This document shows, piece after piece, positions 1 to 9,061 of a DNA stretch of 64,000 nucleotides. The stretch comes from Balneolaceae bacterium (lineage in GTDB: Bacteria; Bacteroidota; Rhodothermia; Balneolales; Balneolaceae), in NCBI GenBank assembly GCA_018401935.1, contig JAGYJQ010000005.1:1-64000 (forward strand). The letters run 5' to 3'. How positions within the stretch are numbered: position 1 is the first letter of the stretch; each line of letters starts with the position of its first letter. A model generated the notes under the pieces. The model was not told where the DNA came from. It searched no databases and saw only the letters and a list, made by a program, of their open reading frames with translations. A program made the position numbers and the translations under genes.

Positions 1-498
1 CTTCCAGCGTTTCATTGGGTTTTCATTGCGCGCGATAAAGCGTCGTTTTTGCTCTTTGTCACTAATCGAAAACCAGTACTTAACCAGAATAACCCCCGAA
101 TTTTGTAGCATTTGCTCGAACAGTGGAGCACTCCTCAAAAACTCGGCATGTTCCTGCTCGGTACAAAAACCCATCACCTTCTCGACCCCTGCCCGGTTGT
201 ACCAACTCCGATCAAAAAGCACCATTTCCCCCGCCGCGGGCAACTCCTTGACATACCGCTGAAAATACCACTGTGTTTTTTCCCGCTCAGTGGGTTTAGG
301 CAAAGCGGCCACTCGCACCACCCTCGGGCTCAAGGGCTCCACGATTCGCTTAATCACCCCACCCTTTCCAGCCGCATCCCGACCCTCAAACAGTACCGCC
401 ACTTTCAAGCCTTGCTCCTTAATCCAATACTGCAATTTTACCAGCTCTTGTTGAAGCTTAAACAACTCTTCCTCATACCTTGTGCGATCCATTTCCAT
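1..498 (-). CDS. ppk2: Polyphosphate kinase 2 family protein, 3' end outside window
   Basis: This is the N-terminal 166 codons of a PPK2-type kinase, which moves phosphate between polyphosphate and nucleotides in the cytoplasm. The reverse-strand reading opens MEMDRTRYEEELFKLQQELV. It contains the Walker A-like GRDAAGKGG near residue 40, the Walker B/lid stretch FDRSWYNRAGVE near residue 95, and ends at the window edge in NPMKRWK, all PPK2 hallmarks. I chose the start at 498 because GAGGAA lies just upstream; a second ATG is two codons in. The family also includes AMP- and ADP-phosphorylating classes, and the class cannot be told from this fragment. Confidence 0.9.
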   Translation of the reverse strand, partial: MEMDRTRYEEELFKLQQELVKLQYWIKEQGLKVAVLFEGRDAAGKGGVIKRIVEPLSPRVVRVAALPKPTEREKTQWYFQRYVKELPAAGEMVLFDRSWYNRAGVEKVMGFCTEQEHAEFLRSAPLFEQMLQNSGVILVKYWFSISDKEQKRRFIARNENPMKRWK

Positions 499-593
499 AC
501 GAGTTCCTCAGATTTTTTAACTCTTTACTCCCATAGAATAGGATTGTTTTTGCACATCATCCAATTTTATTGTTATTTCGGAATTGATTTTAC

Positions 594-686
594 TCACACT
601 AAGCTGGAAAAACGCTAAACTTTCATATTCACACTAAGCTGGAAAAACGCTAAACTTTCATATTCACACTAAGCTGGAAAAACGCT
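594..686. repeat. 35-bp tandem repeat, 2.7 copies, abutting a start codon
   Basis: Two identical 35-bp units (594-628, 629-663) are followed by a 23-base partial unit (664-686) that ends one base before the ATG of the aldo/keto reductase. Each unit carries GGAAAAACGCT, and the last copy therefore supplies the sequence in the ribosome-site position of that gene. Confidence 0.95.
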
Positions 687-687
687 C

Positions 688-1680
688 ATGAATTACCGCA
701 CACTCGGAAAAACTGGATTTAATGTATCCGAACTATCCCTAGGAACTTGGCAGTTAGGTGGAGTTTGGGGCACTGGTTTTGACCATGCTTCTGCCCAACG
801 CCTGCTCGATGCCTCCTACGATGAGGGAGTGAATTTTTTTGATACGGCCGATGTGTATGAGGACGGAGAAAGCGAGAAAGCGGTAGGGGCATTTTTAGCA
901 AAAAAGGGCTCTTCGGCCAATATCAAAGTAGCTACCAAGTGCGGAAAAAGAATAAACCCTTTCACCAATGAACACTTTAGCCCTGAGGTCTTACGCGGAC
1001 ATGTGGAAGATTCTCTGCAGCGACTCGGGGTGGAAACCATCGACCTTATCCAACTACATTGCCCACCCACTGAGGTATATTACCGACCCGAAATATTTGG
1101 CTTGTTTGACCGGCTAAAAGAAGAAGGCAAAATTCAACATCTAGGAGTGAGTGTTGAGAAAATAGAAGAAGGCGTAAAAGCTATTCAGTTCGAAAATGTA
1201 ACCACCGTACAAATCATCTATAACCTGTTCCGGCAACGACCCGATGATTATTTCTTCGACATGGCAAAAGAAAAAAACATCGGAATCATCGCCCGCGTCC
1301 CATTAGCAAGCGGGCTATTGAGTGGTAAAATGACACGCCAATCAACCTTTAATCCTAATGATCACCGGCACGGAAATCGCAACGGTGAGTGGTTTGATAA
1401 GGGCGAAACCTTTGCAGGAGTTCCTTTTGAAACCGGACTTGAAGCAGTGGAAAAACTGAGGGAGATTTTCAGCGGGTACGATTCATTAGCGCAGGTCGCT
1501 TTGAAATGGATTTTACTCAATCAAAAAATAAGCGTCATTATTCCAGGGGCTTCTAAGTTGCCTCACATCCCAAGTAATATGAGAGCCGGAAGCCTTCCTG
1601 ATTTTACCCCGGATCAATTAACCGCCGCCCAACAGGTCTATGACTCCATGATTAAACATCATGTGCATGACTTGTGGTAA
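688..1680 (+). CDS. Aldo/keto reductase
   Basis: This 330-residue NADPH-dependent reductase of the aldo/keto reductase superfamily probably reduces aldehydes or ketones in the cytoplasm. The usual catalytic tetrad is visible as D52, Y57, K84 and H124 (FFDTADVYEDG, VATKCGK, IQLHCPP). The C-terminal part has the SVIIPGASK-type cofactor-binding stretch. Length is normal for the family. The start is the ATG immediately after a 35-bp tandem repeat, whose last copy provides the GGAAA ribosome-binding stretch. The substrate cannot be inferred; the neighbours are unrelated and on the other strand. Confidence 0.9.
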   Translation: MNYRTLGKTGFNVSELSLGTWQLGGVWGTGFDHASAQRLLDASYDEGVNFFDTADVYEDGESEKAVGAFLAKKGSSANIKVATKCGKRINPFTNEHFSPEVLRGHVEDSLQRLGVETIDLIQLHCPPTEVYYRPEIFGLFDRLKEEGKIQHLGVSVEKIEEGVKAIQFENVTTVQIIYNLFRQRPDDYFFDMAKEKNIGIIARVPLASGLLSGKMTRQSTFNPNDHRHGNRNGEWFDKGETFAGVPFETGLEAVEKLREIFSGYDSLAQVALKWILLNQKISVIIPGASKLPHIPSNMRAGSLPDFTPDQLTAAQQVYDSMIKHHVHDLW

Positions 1681-1707
1681 GGGTGGGAGAATCTTTTAGC
1701 TGTCCGT

Positions 1708-3069
1708 TTATTTTTCTTCTACCGAGGCGCCAACAATTTGTCTAATTAAATCTCTAGTGGGCTCTGATGGGGTTCGTTGGGTTTGCTTCATAAGAATACC
1801 AATGATTCCCAATTCGGGATCAGCATAATACTGGGTATTAAAATATCCGCCCCAATCAAAAGTGCCCATACTTCCTCGGCCTCCTTCAGCGAACCCTTGA
1901 TCTGTAACCACTCCAAAGGCCAAACCGTAGTATTCCTTACCCCCACCAAAAAGATTCCCCGTTTGGTTGCTCATGATTAGATCAATGGTGGTTGGACTTA
2001 GTATTCGATACTCATTGAATACGCCCCCGTTCAAGTACATTTGGAGAAACCGTGCATAATCCTGGGCGGTGGAACTAAGACCTGCACCACCAGAAAAGAA
2101 CCGTTTCGCTCCCTGTGTAGGGTACGCAGCATCGTAGTATCCATCTGGGTGGCCTTCGTAGATCACCCATTCCCCTTCGGAGTTTTTGGTCTGCACTGGA
2201 ACCAAGCGCCGGTACTGCTCGGGGCGTAAATAAAATTGAGTATCCATCATCCCGAGTGGATCAAACAGATGTTCCTTTAAGAATTGGTCAAATTTTTGGC
2301 CTGAGAGTACCTGAACCAGATACCCTAGCACATCCAAACCCTCTGAATAGGTGAAGCGAGCACCTGGATCGTGATGTAAAGGCAGGCCAGCTAAACGTTG
2401 TACACTCTCGCCAATGCTCACGTCTTCGGTGCTATATAGGTCAACCACCCCCGCTTTTTGATAGATCTTTCGCATTCTATGGTCACCATCGATGATCCCA
2501 TAGCCTAAGCCTGAGGTATGGGTGAGGAGGTGACGGATGGTGATGGCCCCTTCGGCAGGGCGCGTGGTATAGGAAGAATCGGCTTCATTGAAATCGACCA
2601 AAACCGTATGCGCACCAAATTCGGGCACATACTTCGATATGGGATCATCTAAGCGAAAGCGGCCTTGCTCCCAAAGCATCATCACCGCCGTTGCTGTAAT
2701 CGCCTTTGTTTGAGAGGCAATTCGAAAAATTTGATCGGTCCGGTAAGCTTCCCTGGTCGTTGGATTCGCGGTGCCAAAAGCTTTTTCATACACTATATAC
2801 CCATCGCGTACAATCAAGGCCACTGCTCCTGGAATTTGTTCCTGCTCTATCGCCTTTAGCAACATCGAATCTAGATAGGCTAATCGTTTGGACGACATAC
2901 CTACCGATTCTGGCAAGCTTGTAGGCCAGACATGGGTCTCTGCTTCCCAATCTGTGACCTGTGCTGCGCCTCTTTCCCGAATCTGAGCGTCCAATTCCGT
3001 TGAAAAAGACGCTCCGAATACGGTCAAAAACCATAAACCTACTAGATATTTTGGTACATTTTTCATCAT
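1708..3069 (-). CDS. Secreted serine hydrolase, class C beta-lactamase/esterase family
   Basis: This 453-residue exported protein has a signal peptide ending near LDAQ (residue 29) and a beta-lactamase/D-Ala-D-Ala carboxypeptidase fold. The nucleophile motif SxxK is S119-Q-T-K122. The second motif is Y241-S-E rather than the textbook Y-x-N, and the third-motif region reads FDWGGYFNT instead of a KTG/HTG box. Those differences are common in the esterase-like EstB/LACTB branch, so an esterase or peptidase role is more likely than antibiotic resistance. It converges on the aldo/keto reductase, with 27 bases between stop codons. Confidence 0.85.
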   Translation of the reverse strand: MMKNVPKYLVGLWFLTVFGASFSTELDAQIRERGAAQVTDWEAETHVWPTSLPESVGMSSKRLAYLDSMLLKAIEQEQIPGAVALIVRDGYIVYEKAFGTANPTTREAYRTDQIFRIASQTKAITATAVMMLWEQGRFRLDDPISKYVPEFGAHTVLVDFNEADSSYTTRPAEGAITIRHLLTHTSGLGYGIIDGDHRMRKIYQKAGVVDLYSTEDVSIGESVQRLAGLPLHHDPGARFTYSEGLDVLGYLVQVLSGQKFDQFLKEHLFDPLGMMDTQFYLRPEQYRRLVPVQTKNSEGEWVIYEGHPDGYYDAAYPTQGAKRFFSGGAGLSSTAQDYARFLQMYLNGGVFNEYRILSPTTIDLIMSNQTGNLFGGGKEYYGLAFGVVTDQGFAEGGRGSMGTFDWGGYFNTQYYADPELGIIGILMKQTQRTPSEPTRDLIRQIVGASVEEK

Positions 3070-3121
3070 TTTTTTGTTTTACTTCGGGTTGATGTGTTTC
3101 GCGACCTGCATAATGATCTCA

Positions 3122-3215
3122 CTTCGCTATGGTAAGCTTTTCTCTTCGCTATGGTAAGCTTTTCGACTCATTTGTTCAATTCCGACTCATTTGTTCAATT
3201 CCGACTCATTTGTTC
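3122..3215. repeat. Two adjacent tandem repeats (22-bp x2, 19-bp x2.7)
   Basis: A 22-bp unit occurs at 3122-3143 and 3144-3165, with one mismatch at its end. A 19-bp unit (CGACTCATTTGTTCAATTC) follows at 3164-3182 and 3183-3201, with a partial third copy from 3202. The 19-bp array runs through the stop codon (3195-3197) of the small leftward gene, so one repeat copy encodes its last residues and stop. Confidence 0.92.
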
Positions 3216-3452
3216 TCGCAAAAGTCGCTGCGCTGTTTCCCAATCAAGCACGGAAGTCAATCCCCCTTTCATGTGTTTATCGACCAATTCTAAGGCAATT
3301 TGTGCCCCATCTATTAACCCGTCCTGATACGACTTTACCCCGGTTTTGACTCCTCCTATTTTCGACGGATTAGATACCCCTTGAGCTTGCCCTACCAAAT
3401 ACCCAAAAAGAAATGCCGTGCTCGCAACCGAAATTCCTACTAAAATCTCCAT
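3195..3452 (-). CDS. Small membrane-anchored protein, unknown function
   Basis: This 85-residue protein starts with one predicted membrane helix (about residues 3-24, ILVGISVASTAFLFGYLVG) followed by a soluble, charged tail ending MSRN. I do not recognise a family. The start is well supported, because GGAGGG sits six bases before the ATG. The stop codon lies inside a 19-bp tandem repeat, so the C-terminus may vary in length between strains. No partner gene is obvious: the next upstream gene is divergent and the downstream one is the serine hydrolase. Confidence 0.7.
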   Translation of the reverse strand: MEILVGISVASTAFLFGYLVGQAQGVSNPSKIGGVKTGVKSYQDGLIDGAQIALELVDKHMKGGLTSVLDWETAQRLLREQMSRN

Positions 3453-3554
3453 AAACCCTCCTATGATTATTTTGACTACCTGATTATAGGTTGATTTGAC
3501 TTAATTATTTATTAGATTATACATAATTATACGTAGACTAATGCTCATATATAG

Positions 3555-3605
3555 ATTAGTTAAGCATATCCATTAGTTAAGCGTATACATTAGTTCAGCG
3601 TATCC
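3555..3605. repeat. 17-bp tandem repeat, 3 copies
   Basis: Three near-identical 17-bp units of the form ATTAGTTMAGCRTAYMC occupy 3555-3571, 3572-3588 and 3589-3605. They sit in the AT-rich divergent gap between the small membrane protein and the propeller gene, where promoters for both would be expected. Confidence 0.9.
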
Positions 3606-3641
3606 ATTACCCTGATTATACACAATCACCCGTCTATTTCT

Positions 3642-4610
3642 ATGGTATTAGCAACAAATCATGGCGTAAAACCCTTGTTTTTAGCGTTTTTTTGCTTAAG
3701 CATTCTATTTTTTTACGCCAAACAAACATTTGGACAGAACCCTCCTGCCAATACTGAAGTTTTTTTAGCCGACATAACCATTGTCAATGGTGAATTCAAT
3801 TTGCACAGAGTCCAAAACATTTCTAATAACCCAGGATACGATAGTCAACCTTGGTTTTCATCGGATGGCACTACCTTATTATATGCCTCTGATCGCAATG
3901 GCGAAACAGATATCGTGTCAATGAGTGTATGGTCCTTAAATAAGATCTGGCTCACCAACACACCCAATCGAAGCGAATATTCCCCTCAATTCACCCCTGA
4001 TGGTCAAGAACTAAGCTACATCACCCTTTCTCCGGACGGAATTCAAGACTTCAGAAGTATACCACTACTTGGTATTCAAGGCCAACAGAAGGTCGAAACA
4101 ATTATCGAAAGTGAGGATATTATCGGGTACTATCATTGGGCGAGCGCTAGCCCCTTGTCGTATCTATGTTTTGTACTCCCAACCGAACAGGCACCCGCTA
4201 CTTTACAATGGCATCAACTGGTAGATAGTCCTGGCGAGGATTCGACCGATTCCCCACGAACCAGTAAACAGATATTAGACGCGGCACCAGGTCGGTCTTT
4301 TTTGCCCATTCCAGACACTGAATTATTAAGCTTTATTGACAAGCAAACTGATCCCTGGCGCATTAAAAGCTTTAATCCCCTGACGGGTGAAATCCAATCC
4401 ATAGCACCAACGCTTTCTGGATCAGAAGATTTTGCCTGGCTGCCCAATGGGTTTCCAATTATGGGAAGTGGTTCTGTGTTGCATTTTTTTAATGGTCAAG
4501 AGTGGTTAATGCTGTATGATTTCACCGAAGCAGGTATAAAAAACATTAGCCGAGTTGCGGTAAATGCTAAAGGCGAGAAAATTGCTATCGTCGGCGAATT
4601 AATGGACTAA
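3642..4610 (+). CDS. Exported TolB-like/PD40 beta-propeller protein
   Basis: This 322-residue protein has a strongly hydrophobic signal peptide ending near TFGQ (residue 32). It contains repeated PD40/WD40-like blades such as YDSQPWFSSDGTTLLYASDRNG and YSPQFTPDGQELSYITLSPDG. These are the blades of TolB-type propellers, which usually serve as protein-protein or ligand-binding platforms in the periplasm. It is shorter than a full TolB and has no recognisable enzyme domain. Its gene ends two bases before the stop of the convergent SDR gene. Confidence 0.8.
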   Translation: MVLATNHGVKPLFLAFFCLSILFFYAKQTFGQNPPANTEVFLADITIVNGEFNLHRVQNISNNPGYDSQPWFSSDGTTLLYASDRNGETDIVSMSVWSLNKIWLTNTPNRSEYSPQFTPDGQELSYITLSPDGIQDFRSIPLLGIQGQQKVETIIESEDIIGYYHWASASPLSYLCFVLPTEQAPATLQWHQLVDSPGEDSTDSPRTSKQILDAAPGRSFLPIPDTELLSFIDKQTDPWRIKSFNPLTGEIQSIAPTLSGSEDFAWLPNGFPIMGSGSVLHFFNGQEWLMLYDFTEAGIKNISRVAVNAKGEKIAIVGELMD

Positions 4611-4612
4611 GC

Positions 4613-6028
4613 TTACTCGGTGAGTTTAATTATGAGTCCATTAAAGATAAAGGCATGAAACGGAACTACGGCATACCAATACAATCGCCCAGAAAGTCCC
4701 AAGGGGCGAAAGGTGGCCGTTTGAACTAGCTCATCCCCCTGAACCGAAAACTCTAGCCATGCCTCCCCCGGCAGCTTCATCTCGGCAAATAGCAGCAACC
4801 GCCCTTGTTCCTTGTCTACTTCCATTACGCGCCAAAAATCTAAGGCATCACCCACGGATATGCTATCTTGATTGGTTCTTCCCCTTCTAAGGCCTACTCC
4901 GCCCCAAAGTTTGTCTAAAAATCCGCGAATCTGCCATAACCAATTCCCATAATACCACCCGTTTTTCCCTCCAATACTCCAAATTCGATGAATACATGTT
5001 TCACGATCCCGGAATACGGATCGCCTGACATCTTTAAAACAACCAAAACTAGGTACAGACCCATATTTTTCGATGGTGATGTTCGTCCCACTACTTGTGT
5101 AGGAATCTTTCCAGGACGATGCAATTTCGTCGTTGTTCACCTTGTTCATTGCACGAACCAGCGCCGCATGATAAGAAATAGGTTCAATACCAAGAATGTC
5201 TCGCAAGTTGTTTGGTCGGCACACAACTTCTATTTTCATACTATCGACCAGTGATCGGGCTAATAAATACGAAGTAGAGGTAACAAAATACAACCAATAG
5301 GAGGAGAGTTTGGGGGTCATTACTGGAACCGTGTAAATACGCCGCTGTAACCCACGCACCTCCGCAAAACCCATCAACATTTCCTTGTAGGTAAGCACAT
5401 CATCACACCCAATATCATAGTGGTTCCCGTACGTTTGCTCATGAGCTAGGCAACCGGTCAAAAACAACAAAACATCAGAAATCCCAATGGGCTGAGTCTT
5501 GGTTTCCAACCATCTTGGCGCCACCATAATGGGTAATTTTTCTACCAAATCCCGGATAATTTCAAAGGACGCACTTCCTGATCCAACGATTATACCCGCT
5601 CGCAAAGTGGTCAACGCATAGCTCCCCTTAGAAAGCTCGTCTTCTACCCTCTTTCTAGACTGTAAATGCTCAGAAAGTTTTTCTTGGTTTACAATTCCAC
5701 TCAGGTAAATAAGTTGCTTTGCCTGAGTCTGCGAAAACGCCTCACAAAAATTCTTAGCACATTCTAACTCCATAGCTGCATAATCAGCCGAGCTTGACAT
5801 AGAGTGCACGAGATAATATCCAGCATCGATATCTTTTGGGATATTCTTTAACGATTCGGGATCAAGCAAATCAATTTCAAGTACATCTACAACGTCTTTA
5901 ACATCCGTGGGTGGGTTAAATCGTTTGGCGTCCCTCACACAACAGGTCACCCTATGACCCGCCTCAACGAGCTCGGGTAAAAGTCGCTTTCCAATATATC
6001 CAGTAGAACCTGTTAATAGAATGTGCAT
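4613..6028 (-). CDS. NAD(P)-binding SDR with C-terminal DUF2867 domain
   Basis: This 471-residue protein has an N-terminal Rossmann domain of the extended/atypical SDR type (ILLTGSTGYIGKRLLPELVEAG, residues 3-24) and a C-terminal half like DUF2867 (SVGDALDFWRVMEVDKEQGRL, then LPGEAWLEF). Proteins with this architecture are often annotated as NAD(P)H-binding or complex I-assembly-like epimerases, but their substrates are generally unknown. The ribosome site is weak. No neighbouring gene points to a pathway. Confidence 0.85.
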   Translation of the reverse strand: MHILLTGSTGYIGKRLLPELVEAGHRVTCCVRDAKRFNPPTDVKDVVDVLEIDLLDPESLKNIPKDIDAGYYLVHSMSSSADYAAMELECAKNFCEAFSQTQAKQLIYLSGIVNQEKLSEHLQSRKRVEDELSKGSYALTTLRAGIIVGSGSASFEIIRDLVEKLPIMVAPRWLETKTQPIGISDVLLFLTGCLAHEQTYGNHYDIGCDDVLTYKEMLMGFAEVRGLQRRIYTVPVMTPKLSSYWLYFVTSTSYLLARSLVDSMKIEVVCRPNNLRDILGIEPISYHAALVRAMNKVNNDEIASSWKDSYTSSGTNITIEKYGSVPSFGCFKDVRRSVFRDRETCIHRIWSIGGKNGWYYGNWLWQIRGFLDKLWGGVGLRRGRTNQDSISVGDALDFWRVMEVDKEQGRLLLFAEMKLPGEAWLEFSVQGDELVQTATFRPLGLSGRLYWYAVVPFHAFIFNGLIIKLTE

Positions 6029-6092
6029 GCTGGTAATATAGGAAGAAAACAGTCGTAAGCTAGCCTAGATGCAATCTAACCCTTGACAACTA

Positions 6093-7421
6093 CTATATGT
6101 ACCGATTAATCAGGTATTCCAGATACTCTTGTTTTCCACTCCTAAGCCCTATCCCAAAATTGTCTTTAGCCAATGTTCTTAAATCTTCTAGACTAAGCAG
6201 ACCTTCTTCAAATTCTTTTCCCTTTCCCGTATCAAAACTAGCATATCGATCTTTTCGAAATGCGGTATAGGGTGATTCTTCTAAAATACGTTGGGCAATC
6301 AATAACGATCGAGCAAATGCATCCATACCTCCAATATGTGCATGAAATAAATCATCTAAATCAGTCGAATTTCGGCGCGTTTTAGCATCAAAGTTAATTC
6401 CTCCACCTTGAAATCCACCTCCCTCTAGTATTATGAGCATTGCCTGAGTTAATTCAAACAAATCAACCGGAAACTGATCAGTATCCCATCCATTTTGGTT
6501 ATCACCCCTATTTGCGTCTATACTCCCTAGCATGCCCCTATCAACTGCTACCTGTAATTCATGTTCAAATGTATGCTGAGCAAGTGTGGCATGATTAACT
6601 TCGATGTTTAATTTGAAATCATCGGTTAACCCATAGTAATCTAGAAAACCTAGTACCGTTGCTGCATCATAATCATATTGATGTTTAGTAGGTTCACCGG
6701 GCTTAGGCTCAATAAAAAATGTACCCCTAAATCCTTGTGAACGAGCGTAATCTCTTGCCATGTGTAAAAATCTAGCAAGATGCTCTTGTTCCCGCTTCAT
6801 ATCGGTGTTAAGCAAGCTCATGTATCCTTCTCTACCTCCCCAAAATACGTAGTTTTCACCCCTTAACTTTATGGTTGCATCCAAAGCATTCTTTACCTGG
6901 GCTCCTGCTGCTGCTAACACATCAAATTCCGGGTTGGTTGCGGCACCATTCATGTACTTTGGGTGAGAAAAACAGTTCGCTGTACCCCAAAGTAATTTTA
7001 TACCTGATTCATTTTGCTTTTCAAGCGCATAATCTGTGATGTACGCTAAGCGCCGCTCAGATTCTGCAAGGGTTTCAGCCTCATCAATCAAATCGAAATC
7101 ATGAAAACAATAGTAAGGCATCCCCAATTTCGTTATAAATTCAAACGCCGCATCCATTTTATCCCTAGCTTGTTCGTAGGGATTGGTTTTTTCCAGCCAA
7201 GGAAACTGCTTAGGACCAACACCAAAAGGGTCGCCACCTGTGCCTGTGAGTGTATGCCAGTAGGCTATTGCAAACCGGAAATGCTCTTTCATGGTTTTCT
7301 TGCCCACCACTCGATCTTCATCGTAGAAGCGAAACGCCAACGGATTATCCGACTCCGTACCCTCAAATTCTATTTTGGTAATCCCTTTAAAGTATTCCTT
7401 GTCTCCTAAAACTATACTCAT
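6093..7421 (-). CDS. xylA: Xylose isomerase
   Basis: XylA converts D-xylose to D-xylulose in the cytoplasm. The protein is 442 residues from the [13 protein letters not shown] start, the length of class II xylose isomerases. The YCFHDFDL stretch holds the active-site His (H107), and [17 protein letters not shown] and the later [12 protein letters not shown] stretch hold metal and substrate ligands. I chose 7421 over the longer reading from 7469 because AGAGGT precedes this ATG and the extra codons overlap xylB. It lies eight bases after the xylB stop and should be its co-transcribed partner. Confidence 0.96.
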   Translation of the reverse strand: MSIVLGDKEYFKGITKIEFEGTESDNPLAFRFYDEDRVVGKKTMKEHFRFAIAYWHTLTGTGGDPFGVGPKQFPWLEKTNPYEQARDKMDAAFEFITKLGMPYYCFHDFDLIDEAETLAESERRLAYITDYALEKQNESGIKLLWGTANCFSHPKYMNGAATNPEFDVLAAAGAQVKNALDATIKLRGENYVFWGGREGYMSLLNTDMKREQEHLARFLHMARDYARSQGFRGTFFIEPKPGEPTKHQYDYDAATVLGFLDYYGLTDDFKLNIEVNHATLAQHTFEHELQVAVDRGMLGSIDANRGDNQNGWDTDQFPVDLFELTQAMLIILEGGGFQGGGINFDAKTRRNSTDLDDLFHAHIGGMDAFARSLLIAQRILEESPYTAFRKDRYASFDTGKGKEFEEGLLSLEDLRTLAKDNFGIGLRSGKQEYLEYLINRYI

Positions 7422-7429
7422 TATGACCT

Positions 7430-8923
7430 CTATTTTATTTCTACGAACTTGTTTAATGTTTGAATCCATTCCAAGTAGGACGATTGGTAATATTCTTGAA
7501 GTGCTGGATCAGGTTCCAAGCACTCAGTTTGCTCTAAAGAATCAAAAGCCTCTCTGGTCGATTGATAAAACCCATCACCCAACGCAGCCCCTCTGGCTGC
7601 ACCTGCAGCTCCATCTGTATTATATATTTCAAGTCGTGTTCCAGTAACATTCACAAAAATTTCTCTAAAAACAGGACTTAAAAAAAGATTGGCTTGTCCA
7701 GCCCGTATGCTCGTGGGTTGGCCTCCTAATTCTTTAAAAACCTCTAGACCAGCATTCATTGCGTAGACTATACCTTCCAAACCCGAACGAATGATGTGCG
7801 ATGTGGTGTGTACATTTAAGTTTATGTTTGAAAAATGAGAGCCTATTATTTGATTTTGAAAAATACGCTCTGCTCCATTTCCAAAAGGCATACACATTAA
7901 CCCCTCACTTCCTGGTTCCACCTTACTAGCAAGGGAATTCATTTCCTCGTATTCCATGCCACAAGGCCCTTTTGTGAGTAGTCTCTTTAACCAACTATAA
8001 AGAATACCCGTCCCATTAACACAAATGAGTACCCCATTCCGAGGTTGAGTATCCGTATCATTTACATGAAGAAAGGTATTTATGCGAGACTTTTCATCAG
8101 AGATATTAGTATCTGTTACCGCATAAATTACACCAGAAGTACCTGCTGTTGCAGCAACCTCACCCGGCTCTAAAACATCTAGGGAAAATGCGTTATTCGG
8201 CTGATCTCCACATCGATAACTAAGGGTTAGTTGAGGACTAAGCCCAAGCATTTCAGCCATTTTAGGTTGTATTTTTATCTTAGCCCCAATTGCATTCACT
8301 TGTTCAGGAATGAGATCTTCCTCAATATCAAAGGCTTTTAACAGTGGATTACTGACGGATTTATTTGAAAAGTCCCAAAAAATTCCTTCTGATAATCCTG
8401 TGTTGGTTGTGGTTATTTTCCCAGTTAAACGCATTGCTAAATAGTCTCCCGGAAGCATTATTTTGTGAATCCTAGAATATATCTCGGGCTCAAACTCCTT
8501 TACCCATGCTAATTTTGATGCGGTAAAGTTACCAGGAGTATTCAACAAGTGGGTGGAACAATAATGGGTTCCCAGTGCGTTAAATGCCTCTTCCCCTTTA
8601 GCCACGGCCCGGCTATCGCACCAAATAATAGAGGGCCGAAGCACTTGTTTGTCTTTATCGACTAAAACCAAGCCATGCATTTGATACGAGATGCCAATAC
8701 TCTTAAGATTTGTGAGCTTAAATCCCTTTTCTTTAAGTGACCGTAATCCTGCCATAAAATTATGCCACCACATCTCAGGATCTTGCTCAGCCCAACCCTC
8801 AAAGGGGGTAGAAATAGCTAACTCTGTTTCGGGATAGGTTACGGAAGCTATATATGTTTCACTTTGGGGATCAAAGAGGCTAAGCTTAAGGGAAGAGCTT
8901 CCTAAATCTATACCTAAATACAT
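7430..8923 (-). CDS. xylB: Xylulokinase
   Basis: XylB phosphorylates D-xylulose to xylulose 5-phosphate, feeding the pentose phosphate pathway. It is a FGGY-family kinase of 497 residues: [18 protein letters not shown] is the N-terminal phosphate-binding motif, and [18 protein letters not shown] and [22 protein letters not shown] are typical of xylulokinases. A TTG two codons upstream (8929) would also be open, but the ATG at 8923 has TTGGA in ribosome-site position. It lies in the uxaC-xylB-xylA run on the minus strand, about 140 bases after uxaC. Confidence 0.95.
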   Translation of the reverse strand: MYLGIDLGSSSLKLSLFDPQSETYIASVTYPETELAISTPFEGWAEQDPEMWWHNFMAGLRSLKEKGFKLTNLKSIGISYQMHGLVLVDKDKQVLRPSIIWCDSRAVAKGEEAFNALGTHYCSTHLLNTPGNFTASKLAWVKEFEPEIYSRIHKIMLPGDYLAMRLTGKITTTNTGLSEGIFWDFSNKSVSNPLLKAFDIEEDLIPEQVNAIGAKIKIQPKMAEMLGLSPQLTLSYRCGDQPNNAFSLDVLEPGEVAATAGTSGVIYAVTDTNISDEKSRINTFLHVNDTDTQPRNGVLICVNGTGILYSWLKRLLTKGPCGMEYEEMNSLASKVEPGSEGLMCMPFGNGAERIFQNQIIGSHFSNINLNVHTTSHIIRSGLEGIVYAMNAGLEVFKELGGQPTSIRAGQANLFLSPVFREIFVNVTGTRLEIYNTDGAAGAARGAALGDGFYQSTREAFDSLEQTECLEPDPALQEYYQSSYLEWIQTLNKFVEIK

Positions 8924-9061
8924 TGGCAATCCAACTTCACTGGGTTAGCATTAATTCGTTCTGACTATAAATGGAAAAAAGAAGATGGGCCTATATCATG
9001 CAAGTATATCTTGATAATCTAAGAAAGAATGATCAAAAAAAATACGGTTCACGTGTATTGC

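Noticed and set aside
1708-3069. Antibiotic-resistance beta-lactamase
   Set aside because: The second and third motifs differ from true class C enzymes; an esterase/peptidase relative is likelier.
3122-3605. Possible CRISPR array from clustered repeats
   Set aside because: Units are directly adjacent with no spacers, differ between arrays, and no cas genes are present.
7422-7469. Longer xylA start at 7469
   Set aside because: The extra 16 codons overlap xylB, and AGAGGT with the conserved N-terminus favour 7421.
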